DNA of 46,998 nt from Myxococcales bacterium (GTDB taxonomy: Bacteria > Myxococcota_A > Bradymonadia > REDH01). The translations under genes were made by a program, and so were the position numbers. Location of the stretch: the NCBI GenBank assembly GCA_947496715.1, contig CANMDT010000011.1, positions 1 to 46,998 of the forward strand, read 5' to 3'. This document shows positions 9,601 to 18,594 of this stretch, one piece after another (the stretch's first letter is position 1; each line of letters starts with the position of its first letter). Below the pieces are notes generated by a model, which saw only the letters and a program-made list of their open reading frames with translations, ran no database searches and was not told where the DNA came from.

Positions 9601-11085
9601 TTAGAAGTCCCCCGCCTCATCCCAGGATGCAGCACCGGGTAGCATTGGGTCCGAGGGTGCTACCGGCGACGCTACGGGGGCCGTAACGGCGATCTTGTCG
9701 AGCAGGTCTCGCAGCGCTCCGACCCGCCGTGCGTAGGCTGCGAGCTGCCGTCCCTTGAGGGCGGGTCTTCTGATCTCGCGGCGCTCAAGGGGGTCGACGA
9801 ACTTGCCGTCATGCTTGAGCCCGAAGTGGAGGTGGGCACCGGTCGACAGACCCGTGTTTCCGACGAAGCCAATGACCTGCCCTTGCTCAACGCGCTGCCC
9901 CGCCTTCAGGCCGCGAGCGAAGCGGGAAAGGTGTGCGTAGCCGGACTCGTACCCGTAACCATGCCTGACGCTGACGAGGTTGCCGTTGCCGCCCTTGGGA
10001 CCGACGAAGCCGACGACACCATCTGCCACCGCACGGACGGGCGTGCCGGTCGGTGCAGCGTAGTCGACGCCGAGGTGAGGTCGGCGGATCTTAAGGACGG
10101 GATGAAGCCGGTTGGGATCGAACTTGCTGGAGATACGTCGATACCTGCAGGGTGCAGCGAGGAAGAGTTTGGAGAGCGACTCGCCCTTGGCATTGAAGTA
10201 GTCGGTGCCATCCTCCTCGGGGCTTCGGAAGGCGACCCAGGCGCCTCTCGCACCGAGGTACTCGGCCGCGAGAACATCGCCGAGCCGGTAGGGCTTGCCG
10301 TCGAGAAAGTGCCGCTCGTAGACCACCCTGAGTGCGTCTCCAACGACGGCCTGCTGGCTGAAGTCGATGTCCCACTGGAACACCGCGGCGAGCGACTGCG
10401 CAAGCTGCGCATCGAGTCCGGCTGCCTCGACCGATTCCCAGAGAGATCCGATGATCGGAATGGAGACTGCCTGCGCGCGCCGCTCGACGGGTAGACGCAC
10501 ATCGACGGCGGAGAACCTTGCGTCGGTACCAAGCGTCGCCTCGAGATATCGCTCCGGCGAGGTCTGATACTTGAGCGCAACGAGGGTGCCGTCGGACTGC
10601 AGGCTAGCCTCCCATGTATGCCCCACGCGGGAGCGCCTGAAATCGAACTTGGCGGAGAGAGCGACGAGCGCGCGCTGGGTCGAAGCGGGGGCTGCGCCGC
10701 GCTCGGTGAGCGCAGAAAAGAGCGTCTGCCCCGGCTCAATGGCGCCTGATGGCTGCAGGTCAGTGACGGCGGGTGTCGAGACGGCGGTCAACCCGTCTCC
10801 GCGCGCGCCGTTGAGGGCGAGGCGAATCTTCGGCGCGACAAGGGCAAGCATCGGGGAGCCGGAGGTCACAGGGGCCTCCTCGACCTCGCCGCCGCGGTGA
10901 GCCCAGATGCGGCCGACGCCAAGCCCCAATGCGATGGCAACCGAGATCATAACTGCGAACCAGAGGCTGCTGCGCCGCCGCGGCGCCCGACGAATGCGCC
11001 GTCGAAGCAGCCCACGCGTGAACTGGTCACCCGCCAGCAAGCGCACCTCTTGCCAGCAACTCGCGGGCTGCTGTCCGCGCGGCAT
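9601..11085 (-). CDS. M23 family metallopeptidase (LytM/murein DD-endopeptidase type)
   Basis: HPVLKIRRPHLGVDYAAPTGTPVRAVADGVVGFVG and STGAHLHFGLKHDGKFVDPL carry HxxxD and HxH motifs. The ORF-track start overlaps recN by 59 nt, so the true start may be further downstream. Confidence 0.88.
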   Translation of the reverse strand: MPRGQQPASCWQEVRLLAGDQFTRGLLRRRIRRAPRRRSSLWFAVMISVAIALGLGVGRIWAHRGGEVEEAPVTSGSPMLALVAPKIRLALNGARGDGLTAVSTPAVTDLQPSGAIEPGQTLFSALTERGAAPASTQRALVALSAKFDFRRSRVGHTWEASLQSDGTLVALKYQTSPERYLEATLGTDARFSAVDVRLPVERRAQAVSIPIIGSLWESVEAAGLDAQLAQSLAAVFQWDIDFSQQAVVGDALRVVYERHFLDGKPYRLGDVLAAEYLGARGAWVAFRSPEEDGTDYFNAKGESLSKLFLAAPCRYRRISSKFDPNRLHPVLKIRRPHLGVDYAAPTGTPVRAVADGVVGFVGPKGGNGNLVSVRHGYGYESGYAHLSRFARGLKAGQRVEQGQVIGFVGNTGLSTGAHLHFGLKHDGKFVDPLERREIRRPALKGRQLAAYARRVGALRDLLDKIAVTAPVASPVAPSDPMLPGAASWDEAGDF

Positions 11086-12709
11086 CGGACTTCCTGGTTC
11101 CGCCGAGCATCCGGGCGAGTTCCTCTACCCTGCCCTCCTGATCGAGCGTCTCGATCTGGCTGACAGTGCGACCTTCGACCACCTCCTTTTCGACCCGCAG
11201 GTGATGCTGCCCGTAGGCTGCGACCTGGGGCATGTGGGTGATAGCGAAGATCTGTCGGTCGCGCCCGAGCGCACGCAGCAGGCCGCCGAGCGTCTCGGCG
11301 GTGGCGCCGCCGATGCCCACATCCACTTCGTCGAAGAGGTAGATGACCGCTGGGTCGCCGCGCAGGAGCACACTCTTGAAGGCCACCATCAAGCGCGAAA
11401 TCTCGCCGCCGCTTGCAACCTTTCCGAGCGGCCGCGCCTTGTCGCCCGGGTTGGCGCAGAAGAGGATCTCGACCTCGTCGGCGCCATGTTCTGCGACGAC
11501 CCCATCGGCGAGTGCATCCAACCTGAGTTCGACAATGGCGTGGGGCAGCGCAAGCGGGCGGGCGGCGGCCTGCAGCGCAGCAGCGGCGAGCGGCGCGGCA
11601 GCGCGGCGTGCTGCCGCGAGCGTCCGACCAGCCTCGATAAGGGCCTTGGAGGTCTCGCTGACACGGGAGGCGGCGCCAGCGAGGGCAGCCTCGACGCCCA
11701 TGAGACTGTCTCGCTCGCTGCGTAGAGAATCGACACGGCCGATGAGCTCCTCGGGTACGAGCGCATGCTTGCGCGCGAGCTTGCGTATCTGCTCATGCCG
11801 CGTCTCAAGCCGGTCAACATCGTCAACGCCCTCGACGTCGAGGAGATAGCCGCGGAGGTCGTCTGCGACACCGTCGAGTTCGGAGGCGAGCGCGTCAAGC
11901 CGCGGGAGATAGGCGCCGAGAGACTCGTCGATGGATGCCATCTTTCCGATGAGCTGGCGGCTCTGCCGCAGGAGGTCCGAGGCGGAGGGTTCAGCCTCTG
12001 ACAGAAGGGTTGCGGCTCGACCCACACCCTCGCCCAGTTTGGCCGCATGCCGGACCCGAGCAAGCTTCGAGTCGAGCTGTTCGTACTCACCGGCGACGAG
12101 CCCCAGCGCTTCGAGCTCTTCGAGAAGAAAACCCACATACTCGAGTCGCTGCTGGCGCTCGCGGGCGACGCTCTCAATCTGAGCGAGCTCAGCCAGCGCG
12201 GCCCGGTGGCAAGCGTGGGCCCGCGAGACGACCTGCCGCATGGCCTCATGCCCGGCGTAGGCGTCGAGCAGATCGCGCTGCACATCGCGTCTAGCGAGCG
12301 CCGTGCCCTCGTTTTGACCAATCATCTCAACATGTTCACCCACAACCCGCTCGAGCAGCGAGACGGTGACGGCAACATCGTTGATGAAGGCGCGGCTCCT
12401 TCCCTCTCTGCTGACGGAGCGGCGGACGATGAGTTCATCGGCGAAGGGAATCCCGGCGGCGTCGAGCAGGTCGTGCACCCGCTGGCGCAGGGCCGGGGCC
12501 ACGGCCAGCGTTGCACTGACCGTGGCCTCGCGGGCGTCAGAGCGCACGAGTTCTGCGCTAGCCCGCGTCCCGCGCAGCAGGTGCATCGCATCAAAGAGGA
12601 TGGATTTTCCGGCACCTGTTTCACCCGTCAGCACCGTCAGGCCCGCGCCGAGTGAGAGCGTAACGGCGTCGATGAGAACGAAATTGCGAATCGTCAGTTC
12701 TAGAAACAC
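11027..12709 (-). CDS. recN: DNA repair protein RecN
   Basis: FLELTIRNFVLIDAVTLSLGAGLTVLTGETGAGKSILFDAMHLLRG (Walker A), GGEISRLMVAFK signature, IYLFDEVDVGIGG Walker B. GTG start chosen at 12709. Confidence 0.93.
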   Translation of the reverse strand: MFLELTIRNFVLIDAVTLSLGAGLTVLTGETGAGKSILFDAMHLLRGTRASAELVRSDAREATVSATLAVAPALRQRVHDLLDAAGIPFADELIVRRSVSREGRSRAFINDVAVTVSLLERVVGEHVEMIGQNEGTALARRDVQRDLLDAYAGHEAMRQVVSRAHACHRAALAELAQIESVARERQQRLEYVGFLLEELEALGLVAGEYEQLDSKLARVRHAAKLGEGVGRAATLLSEAEPSASDLLRQSRQLIGKMASIDESLGAYLPRLDALASELDGVADDLRGYLLDVEGVDDVDRLETRHEQIRKLARKHALVPEELIGRVDSLRSERDSLMGVEAALAGAASRVSETSKALIEAGRTLAAARRAAAPLAAAALQAAARPLALPHAIVELRLDALADGVVAEHGADEVEILFCANPGDKARPLGKVASGGEISRLMVAFKSVLLRGDPAVIYLFDEVDVGIGGATAETLGGLLRALGRDRQIFAITHMPQVAAYGQHHLRVEKEVVEGRTVSQIETLDQEGRVEELARMLGGTRKSDAARTAARELLARGALAGG

Positions 12710-12819
12710 GGTGAAACTCCTGAAGTCGAGGGCCGAGGCGAGGAGGCTGGCTCGTTGACTTCCCATGCGGTCACGCTATGCCGCGCGGGTGTATTTTGGC
12801 CCAAACGCTAGGTCTTGTC

Positions 12820-14550
12820 ATGCGCTTTGTCTCCTCCCTCGCACTTATCGGCGTTAGTTCGTTTTTGTTGCTGACAAACGGGTGCAGCAGCTGTTCTTCG
12901 GACAAGAACAAGACTTCAGGCTGGCCCGACGCGCCCGCGACGCCTGCGGCGGTCTCTGCCTCGCTACTTGACCAGATGCCCGCGAGCACCCGTTGGGCCC
13001 TGGTTATTCCAAATGCGGCTGCCTTCACGAAGGGCTTTGGCAGCTTGCGCGCACCCATCAGCGCCGCGATTCCTGGCTTTCGTGTGATGGACCAGGACTT
13101 CAAGAACACCATCGGCGTAGACTTCGGCGATGCCGCTTCGCTGGCGAAGTGGGGCATCCCGGAGACCAGCGGTGTCTCGTTCTCTCAGATGGGCACCGCG
13201 AACTTGGCGATGCTGTGGGTCACGGATGGCGACAAGTTCACGACCGAGGTGGAGCGGGTGCTCACCCATCAGCCCTACAACTATGTTGCCAACCCGCAGC
13301 CGGCGACAGTCGGCGGGATGACCTTCAAGACCTACACCACCAAGGCGCCCGAGACGCGTCAGGCCTATCTTAACATCGATAAGGGCCTGGTCCGCATCAT
13401 CGTCTGCCCCACGACCAACAGCTGCGAGCCAGCCATGACAGCAGAGCTCGCCGCAACGGCGCGACATGCCGCGGCCGATCCGCTCGTCGCCAAAGTCCTA
13501 GAGGAGGCGAAGGGTGATTCGGTCTTCGGCTGGTACGATGTGAGCGACCGAAAGGACGGCACCCCGCCGCCCGACTTCGGCATGTTTCAGAAGCAGATGG
13601 CGCCCATCGTGAAGTCGGGAGGACTGGTCGGAGCTTCGGTTCGGATGGCCAAGGATGGTCTCGACTTGCGCGTTACGATGGCGCCCAAGGATGTTACGGG
13701 AGCCAAGCCGATGCTCACCCCTCCAGCCAACGCGGTTGCTCCGGGATTTTCGAAGCTCTTCAAGGATGATGCCTACGCATTCGTTCGGATCACGACGCAG
13801 TTCTCAGATCTCCTCGCGACCATCCGTTCCTCCACCGAGGCGCAGGAGAGGGCCGAACTCGAGAAGGCGATCGCCGATGCAGACGCGGTTCTCGGAGCCA
13901 GCATCGAGAAGGAAGTCATCCCTGCGCTCGGCAGCGCGGGCGTTCTCTTCACGACGCGCGCCAAAATTCTCAGCCTGGGCTCGGCGAAGTCAGCGGCGGA
14001 TTACGCAAGCGCACTCGGCGCCGTAGCCGCCTGGCAGGTGAAAGATCGCGCCAAGCTCGAGCCTCTCTTCGACAAGGCGGTGACGCTTCTGGAAGGCAAG
14101 GCAACGAAGTTCTCGGAGAGCGGTGCCACCGTGCTGCAGTTTACCGACTCACAGATGGACCCAGGCAATATCGTGCTCACCGACTCGCTCCTGCTGCTCG
14201 TTCCCGACCGCGATCGCGCTGCGGTGTTGGCGAACCTCGCCGCCGCCTCGCCTGCAGCCGGCGCGCCCCCCGCAGACGCGGCCAAGCTCCTCGACGAGGC
14301 CTCGGCCATCGGCCTCTACCTCAACATCGGAAAGCTTGCGGCGGGTCCGATTGGCCAGATCTTTGGCGGGCGCCTTCCCCCCGAAATCCAGACGGGGCTG
14401 AGCATGCTCGACACGCTCACCATCCGCACCCGCTACGGCAAGGAGACCTTCGGGGCTGATCTCCATCTGGGCCTGCTTCAGCAGCCACCCGCAGCGGAGG
14501 CTTCGGGGGCGCCCACGGCCGAGGCTTCGGGCGAGCCCAAAGCGCCCTAG
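12820..14550 (+). CDS. Lipoprotein, DUF3352-like
   Basis: Signal/lipobox FLLLTNGCSSC after MRFVSSLALIGV; long extracytoplasmic region. Family assignment tentative. Confidence 0.65.
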   Translation: MRFVSSLALIGVSSFLLLTNGCSSCSSDKNKTSGWPDAPATPAAVSASLLDQMPASTRWALVIPNAAAFTKGFGSLRAPISAAIPGFRVMDQDFKNTIGVDFGDAASLAKWGIPETSGVSFSQMGTANLAMLWVTDGDKFTTEVERVLTHQPYNYVANPQPATVGGMTFKTYTTKAPETRQAYLNIDKGLVRIIVCPTTNSCEPAMTAELAATARHAAADPLVAKVLEEAKGDSVFGWYDVSDRKDGTPPPDFGMFQKQMAPIVKSGGLVGASVRMAKDGLDLRVTMAPKDVTGAKPMLTPPANAVAPGFSKLFKDDAYAFVRITTQFSDLLATIRSSTEAQERAELEKAIADADAVLGASIEKEVIPALGSAGVLFTTRAKILSLGSAKSAADYASALGAVAAWQVKDRAKLEPLFDKAVTLLEGKATKFSESGATVLQFTDSQMDPGNIVLTDSLLLLVPDRDRAAVLANLAAASPAAGAPPADAAKLLDEASAIGLYLNIGKLAAGPIGQIFGGRLPPEIQTGLSMLDTLTIRTRYGKETFGADLHLGLLQQPPAAEASGAPTAEASGEPKAP

Positions 14551-14918
14551 TCTGCGGAGATGGCTCCGCGCAGGAGCCGCTCCACGCTCGCTCCGACCCG
14601 CGGGTCGTCTGCGAAGACCTGTTCCGCCTCCGCTAGGCGAGCATCGAGCGCCGGTCCTTTGAGGCCCGCCGGCATCTGTTGACGAGCCATCGACGAGATG
14701 ACCTCGGAGATGCCGGTGGAGAATGCGATCTCGCCGGTCTTCACCTGCGAGGCAACCCGATCGACGGTCGACTGGAGGGCGGCGCGCAGAGATGCCTCGG
14801 ACGGAGAACCGACACCGGACGCAGCTCCTGCTGCCTCGGCACCTGTCGCACCACCGACCTCTCCGACACCGTGAAGGCCGGTTGAGGCTCCAGACTGACC
14901 TATGGGCTTGATGACCAT
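14547..14918 (-). CDS. Conserved-looking hypothetical protein
   Basis: Gly/Ala-rich N-terminus and helical C-terminus. Its stop overlaps the convergent stop of the previous gene (CTAG). Confidence 0.5.
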   Translation of the reverse strand: MVIKPIGQSGASTGLHGVGEVGGATGAEAAGAASGVGSPSEASLRAALQSTVDRVASQVKTGEIAFSTGISEVISSMARQQMPAGLKGPALDARLAEAEQVFADDPRVGASVERLLRGAISAD

Positions 14919-15023
14919 GCTCTTGGCCTAGCGAAAGTCTGCCGCCGATTCCAGATCAGGTTGAGGTGCATTCCAGCGCCGAAACCTTGCGCCTCTGCCT
15001 CCGATGATGCAGCAGAGGACGGC

Positions 15024-16067
15024 ATGGCATCGACACCTTTCGACCCGATACTGCGGCTTCCCAAAGCCGACCTTCACCTCCACCTCGACGGGTCGCTCCG
15101 TGCCGACACGGTATTGGAGATTGCCTCCAGCGAGGGCATCAACCTCGCCAGCCGAGACAAAACATCCCTCCGAAAGATCCTCTCGCCGCCGCTCGACCCC
15201 CCCAGTCTGGAGAGGTATCTCAAGGCCTTCGATGTGACCTGCGCGGTGATGCAGTCGCGCGGCTCCCTCCGGCGTATCGCGCGCGAACTTGTTGAAGACT
15301 GCGCTGCCGAAAACATTACCTACCTGGAGGCCCGTTTCTGCCCCAGCCTGCTTACGCTGGGCGGGCTCTCCGTCGCAGAGGTCATCGAGGCTGTGGCGGA
15401 GGGTCTCGAAGAGGGCGAGCGAGCGACGGGGACGATGGCGCGCCAGATCATCTGTGCGCTCCGTCACCGAGATCTGCGTGAAGGGGTCGAGTTGGCCGAG
15501 GCTGCGGTCGCGCTCCGAAGCCGCGGTGTGGTCGCCTTCGATCTTGCCGGTCCCGAGGCTGGCTTTGCAGCCAGTTGGCACGAAGAGGCCTTCCGCGTCG
15601 CCCGCCGTGGTGGGCTCTGGACGACGGTTCACGCCGGCGAGGCAGACGGGCCCGACTCGATCTACGAGGCGCTGCACACGCTGGGTGCGGACCGGATCGG
15701 ACACGGCACGACGCTCGTCAACGATCCTGCGCTGATGGCCTGGATGATCGACAGGCAGCTGCCCATCGAGGTCTGCCCGACCAGCAATGTACAGACGGGC
15801 GCGGCGCCTTCGATCGACCGCCACCCCGTGCGCATCCTGCTTGAGCGCGGTGCAACGGTCGTTGTCTGCACAGACAACCGCCTCGTCTCCGATGTGACGC
15901 TCAGCCACGAACTTCAGGCGGTCGCGAACGCGGCGCAGCTGAACCTCGACGAGACCGGCCTGCTGCTCCGGCGCGGCTTCTCCTCTGCCTTCGTGTCGCT
16001 GGACGAGCGTCGACGGCTCCTTGCCGCCTTCGACGCTTCCTTCGCGTCGCTTGGGGCGGGCTGCTAG
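15024..16067 (+). CDS. add: Adenosine deaminase
   Basis: LPKADLHLHLDGSLR, TVHAGEADGPDSIYEAL, RIGHGTTL, VCPTSNVQTGA and VCTDNRLVSDVTLSHEL are the metal- and catalytic motifs. Confidence 0.92.
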   Translation: MASTPFDPILRLPKADLHLHLDGSLRADTVLEIASSEGINLASRDKTSLRKILSPPLDPPSLERYLKAFDVTCAVMQSRGSLRRIARELVEDCAAENITYLEARFCPSLLTLGGLSVAEVIEAVAEGLEEGERATGTMARQIICALRHRDLREGVELAEAAVALRSRGVVAFDLAGPEAGFAASWHEEAFRVARRGGLWTTVHAGEADGPDSIYEALHTLGADRIGHGTTLVNDPALMAWMIDRQLPIEVCPTSNVQTGAAPSIDRHPVRILLERGATVVVCTDNRLVSDVTLSHELQAVANAAQLNLDETGLLLRRGFSSAFVSLDERRRLLAAFDASFASLGAGC

Positions 16068-16072
16068 CTCGA

Positions 16073-17890
16073 ATGACGATGGCTGAACGGCTCCCGCCGG
16101 ATCGGAACCGATTGCACCTGCTCGCTGCAGGCTGCGGCGTCGCGGCTTGGCTCTTCTATCTCTGGCGTGCCGCCCCGACCACCTACCTGCTCGACAGCTC
16201 CGAACTGGTGAACGCCACCTGGTCGCTAGGCATCAGCCATCCGCCCGGTCACCCTGCCTTCCACCTGCTCTCCTATCTCGCAGGCTTGGTTCCACTTGGC
16301 CCCTACCCGTGGCGCATCCACCTCTTTGCTGCGACCTGCACCGCTCTGGCAGTATCGCTGCTCCCCCTGATTGCGGATCGCCTTGCTTCGGTTGCAACCC
16401 GGTTTGCACTGCTGACGGTGGGCAGCTTCACGCTTCTCGTCGGGACGTCGACCGCGCTCGTGCTCCAGTCCATCCGCGGTGAGGTCTATAGCCTGCACTT
16501 CCTCGTGGCTGTCGCGACGCTCTGGCTCATGGTCTCGGTCGAACGGCTCGGGCTGCGGGCGCTCACACTCTGTGCGCTGGTGCTCGGCGTGGGGCTGCTG
16601 AACCACCACTACCTCACCTTCTTCCTCTTTCCTGCCGTGCTCGTCTGGCTGCTGCTCGCACGGTTTGGCGGCCGCGCCTCGCTCGCGGGGGTTGCAGCCT
16701 CTTTGGCGGTCGGCCTATCGCTCGTAGCTGGATACGCCGCGCTGGTCGCCCGTGGCGCCGCACGCCCGCACGGGAGCTGGGCTTGGCCCGATAGTTTTCA
16801 GAACCTCTACTGGGTGGTTTCCGCGCAGGCCTTCCAGAAGACGGCGGCGAAGGTGGTGACAGTGGATGTCGGGACCGGACTTACCAATGTGTCGGACCTG
16901 TTCATGCAACAGGTTGGGCCGATGGCGCTGCTGCTGGGCGCAGCAGGACTTGTCGGACTCGCGATCACCAAGCCGCGTCTCGGGCTGCCGCTGAGCGTCG
17001 TGGTGGTCTTCAACATCGCCACGCAGTTCATCTTCGACTTCGACCCTTGGAACCCCGATGTGCTCGGTTACTTCATGGTCTCAGTGGCCGCGCTGGGACT
17101 CGGTGCAGGTTGGCTCCTTCAGCAGCTCGCAGAGGGCGCATCCCGCCCCAACATCATCCGGCTGACGGCTTACGGACTGCTACCACTCACCGCGCTGTTT
17201 TGGGGCCTCGCAGAGGCTGAAGACGGGCGAACCCGCGACCTCGCGGACTACCGCGAGAGCGAGATCTTCCGAGATGCATTCCTGCGCAATGCACCGGCCG
17301 ATTCGCTCTGGGTCACCTCCTACTTCGAGACCGCATTTCAGACCTGGTATGCGCAGGGGCCAGAGGACCAGCGACCAGATCTCGTTCATCTCCACCGCTC
17401 CTTCCGAACCTACGGCCACTACGATGCGATGATCGTAGAAGCGGAACCGAGGCTCGCGCCTGTCCTCGCGGCGGACTCTTCCGTCGCTGCGCTGTCTACC
17501 GCCGGACTCTCTGCCTGGGCATCACGCTCCGCCGTGCGCATGGAGCCAGATGAACTGGTCTCCACCGAAGAGCGTCAACACCTTCTTGCAGGCGAGGGAG
17601 GCCTCGTCTGGCAGGCTTTCTCACCGACAGCTGCGGAGCGGGCAGAGGCCGCAGCACAGGCGCTCACTGCCTGGGAGGATCGGTTCTCCGGGGCCTCCAA
17701 CTTCGAGCTGCAGAGCTCTCGCAACCTCATCTGGTGGAGCGTCGGTTATGCCCGATTTTTGCAGCGCACGGGCGACCCAAAGGCCGCCGCGGGGTTTCTC
17801 GCCATGGCTATCCGCCAGTCCCCAAACGATCCCGTCCTGCTCGGCCTCATGCGCCAACTCTCAGACGGCCGCAAAGGGACCGGGAACTAG
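16073..17890 (+). CDS. DUF2723-family multi-TM protein (putative protein O-mannosyltransferase-like)
   Basis: TTYLLDSSELVNATWSLGISHPPGHPAFHLLSYLAGLVPLGPYPWRIHLF matches the DUF2723 N-terminal pattern; about ten TM segments. Confidence 0.8.
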   Translation: MTMAERLPPDRNRLHLLAAGCGVAAWLFYLWRAAPTTYLLDSSELVNATWSLGISHPPGHPAFHLLSYLAGLVPLGPYPWRIHLFAATCTALAVSLLPLIADRLASVATRFALLTVGSFTLLVGTSTALVLQSIRGEVYSLHFLVAVATLWLMVSVERLGLRALTLCALVLGVGLLNHHYLTFFLFPAVLVWLLLARFGGRASLAGVAASLAVGLSLVAGYAALVARGAARPHGSWAWPDSFQNLYWVVSAQAFQKTAAKVVTVDVGTGLTNVSDLFMQQVGPMALLLGAAGLVGLAITKPRLGLPLSVVVVFNIATQFIFDFDPWNPDVLGYFMVSVAALGLGAGWLLQQLAEGASRPNIIRLTAYGLLPLTALFWGLAEAEDGRTRDLADYRESEIFRDAFLRNAPADSLWVTSYFETAFQTWYAQGPEDQRPDLVHLHRSFRTYGHYDAMIVEAEPRLAPVLAADSSVAALSTAGLSAWASRSAVRMEPDELVSTEERQHLLAGEGGLVWQAFSPTAAERAEAAAQALTAWEDRFSGASNFELQSSRNLIWWSVGYARFLQRTGDPKAAAGFLAMAIRQSPNDPVLLGLMRQLSDGRKGTGN

Positions 17891-18594
17891 CCCAGCTTCC
17901 ACTTGAGGCGGAGGACCTGGACGAGCGCCTCTCTGGCAATCTCGGCCGACATCTTCGACACACCCGCAACGCGATCGGGGAAGACGATGGGGATCTCCAC
18001 GAGCCGGAGGCCGGCCCGGTGGACGCGGTACTTCAGCTCAATCTGGAAGCAGTAGCCGGTGGAGAAGACCTCGCCGAGCTGGATCTGCTCAAGCGCCTCG
18101 CGGCGGTAGCAGACGAAGCCGGCTGTCAGGTCTTGGATGGGGAGTCCGAGGATGGTGCGCGCATAGAGGCCGCCTCCACGCGAGATGAGCCGGCGCGAGA
18201 GTCCCCAGTCGACCGTCCCGCCGCCTTCCACATAGCGGGAGCCGATGACCATGTCGGCGTTCTCCGAAGCATCGATCATGGGCTGCAGATACTTGGGGTC
18301 GTGGCTGAAGTCGGCGTCCATCTCGAAGATGCGCTGGTAGTCCCGCTCGAGGGCGAAGGCGAAGCCGGCCAGGTAGGCGGTGCCGAGGCCAAGTTTGCCG
18401 GAGCGGCGGAGGAGGTGGATGCGGGGGTCGGCCTTGCATCGGGCCTCGACGAGGTCGCCGGTTCCGTCGGGCGAACCGTCATCGACGACGAGGATCTCAA
18501 CATCGGGCACCGCCGCCTGAACCTCCGTCAGTATGCGCTCGATGTTCTCCCGCTCATTGTAGGTTGGGATGATGATGAGCGTCTTGGGATTCAT
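17887..18594 (-). CDS. Polyprenol-phosphate mannosyltransferase-like GT2 (Dpm1 type)
   Basis: MNPKTLIIIPTYNERENIERILTEV, VDDGSPDGTGDLV, FEMDADFSHDPKYL. Start ATG overlaps the asnB stop (ATGA). Confidence 0.9.
   Translation of the reverse strand: MNPKTLIIIPTYNERENIERILTEVQAAVPDVEILVVDDGSPDGTGDLVEARCKADPRIHLLRRSGKLGLGTAYLAGFAFALERDYQRIFEMDADFSHDPKYLQPMIDASENADMVIGSRYVEGGGTVDWGLSRRLISRGGGLYARTILGLPIQDLTAGFVCYRREALEQIQLGEVFSTGYCFQIELKYRVHRAGLRLVEIPIVFPDRVAGVSKMSAEIAREALVQVLRLKWKLG

Noticed and set aside
14928-15908. 326-aa minus-strand ORF
   Set aside because: Antisense to adenosine deaminase; no family motifs.
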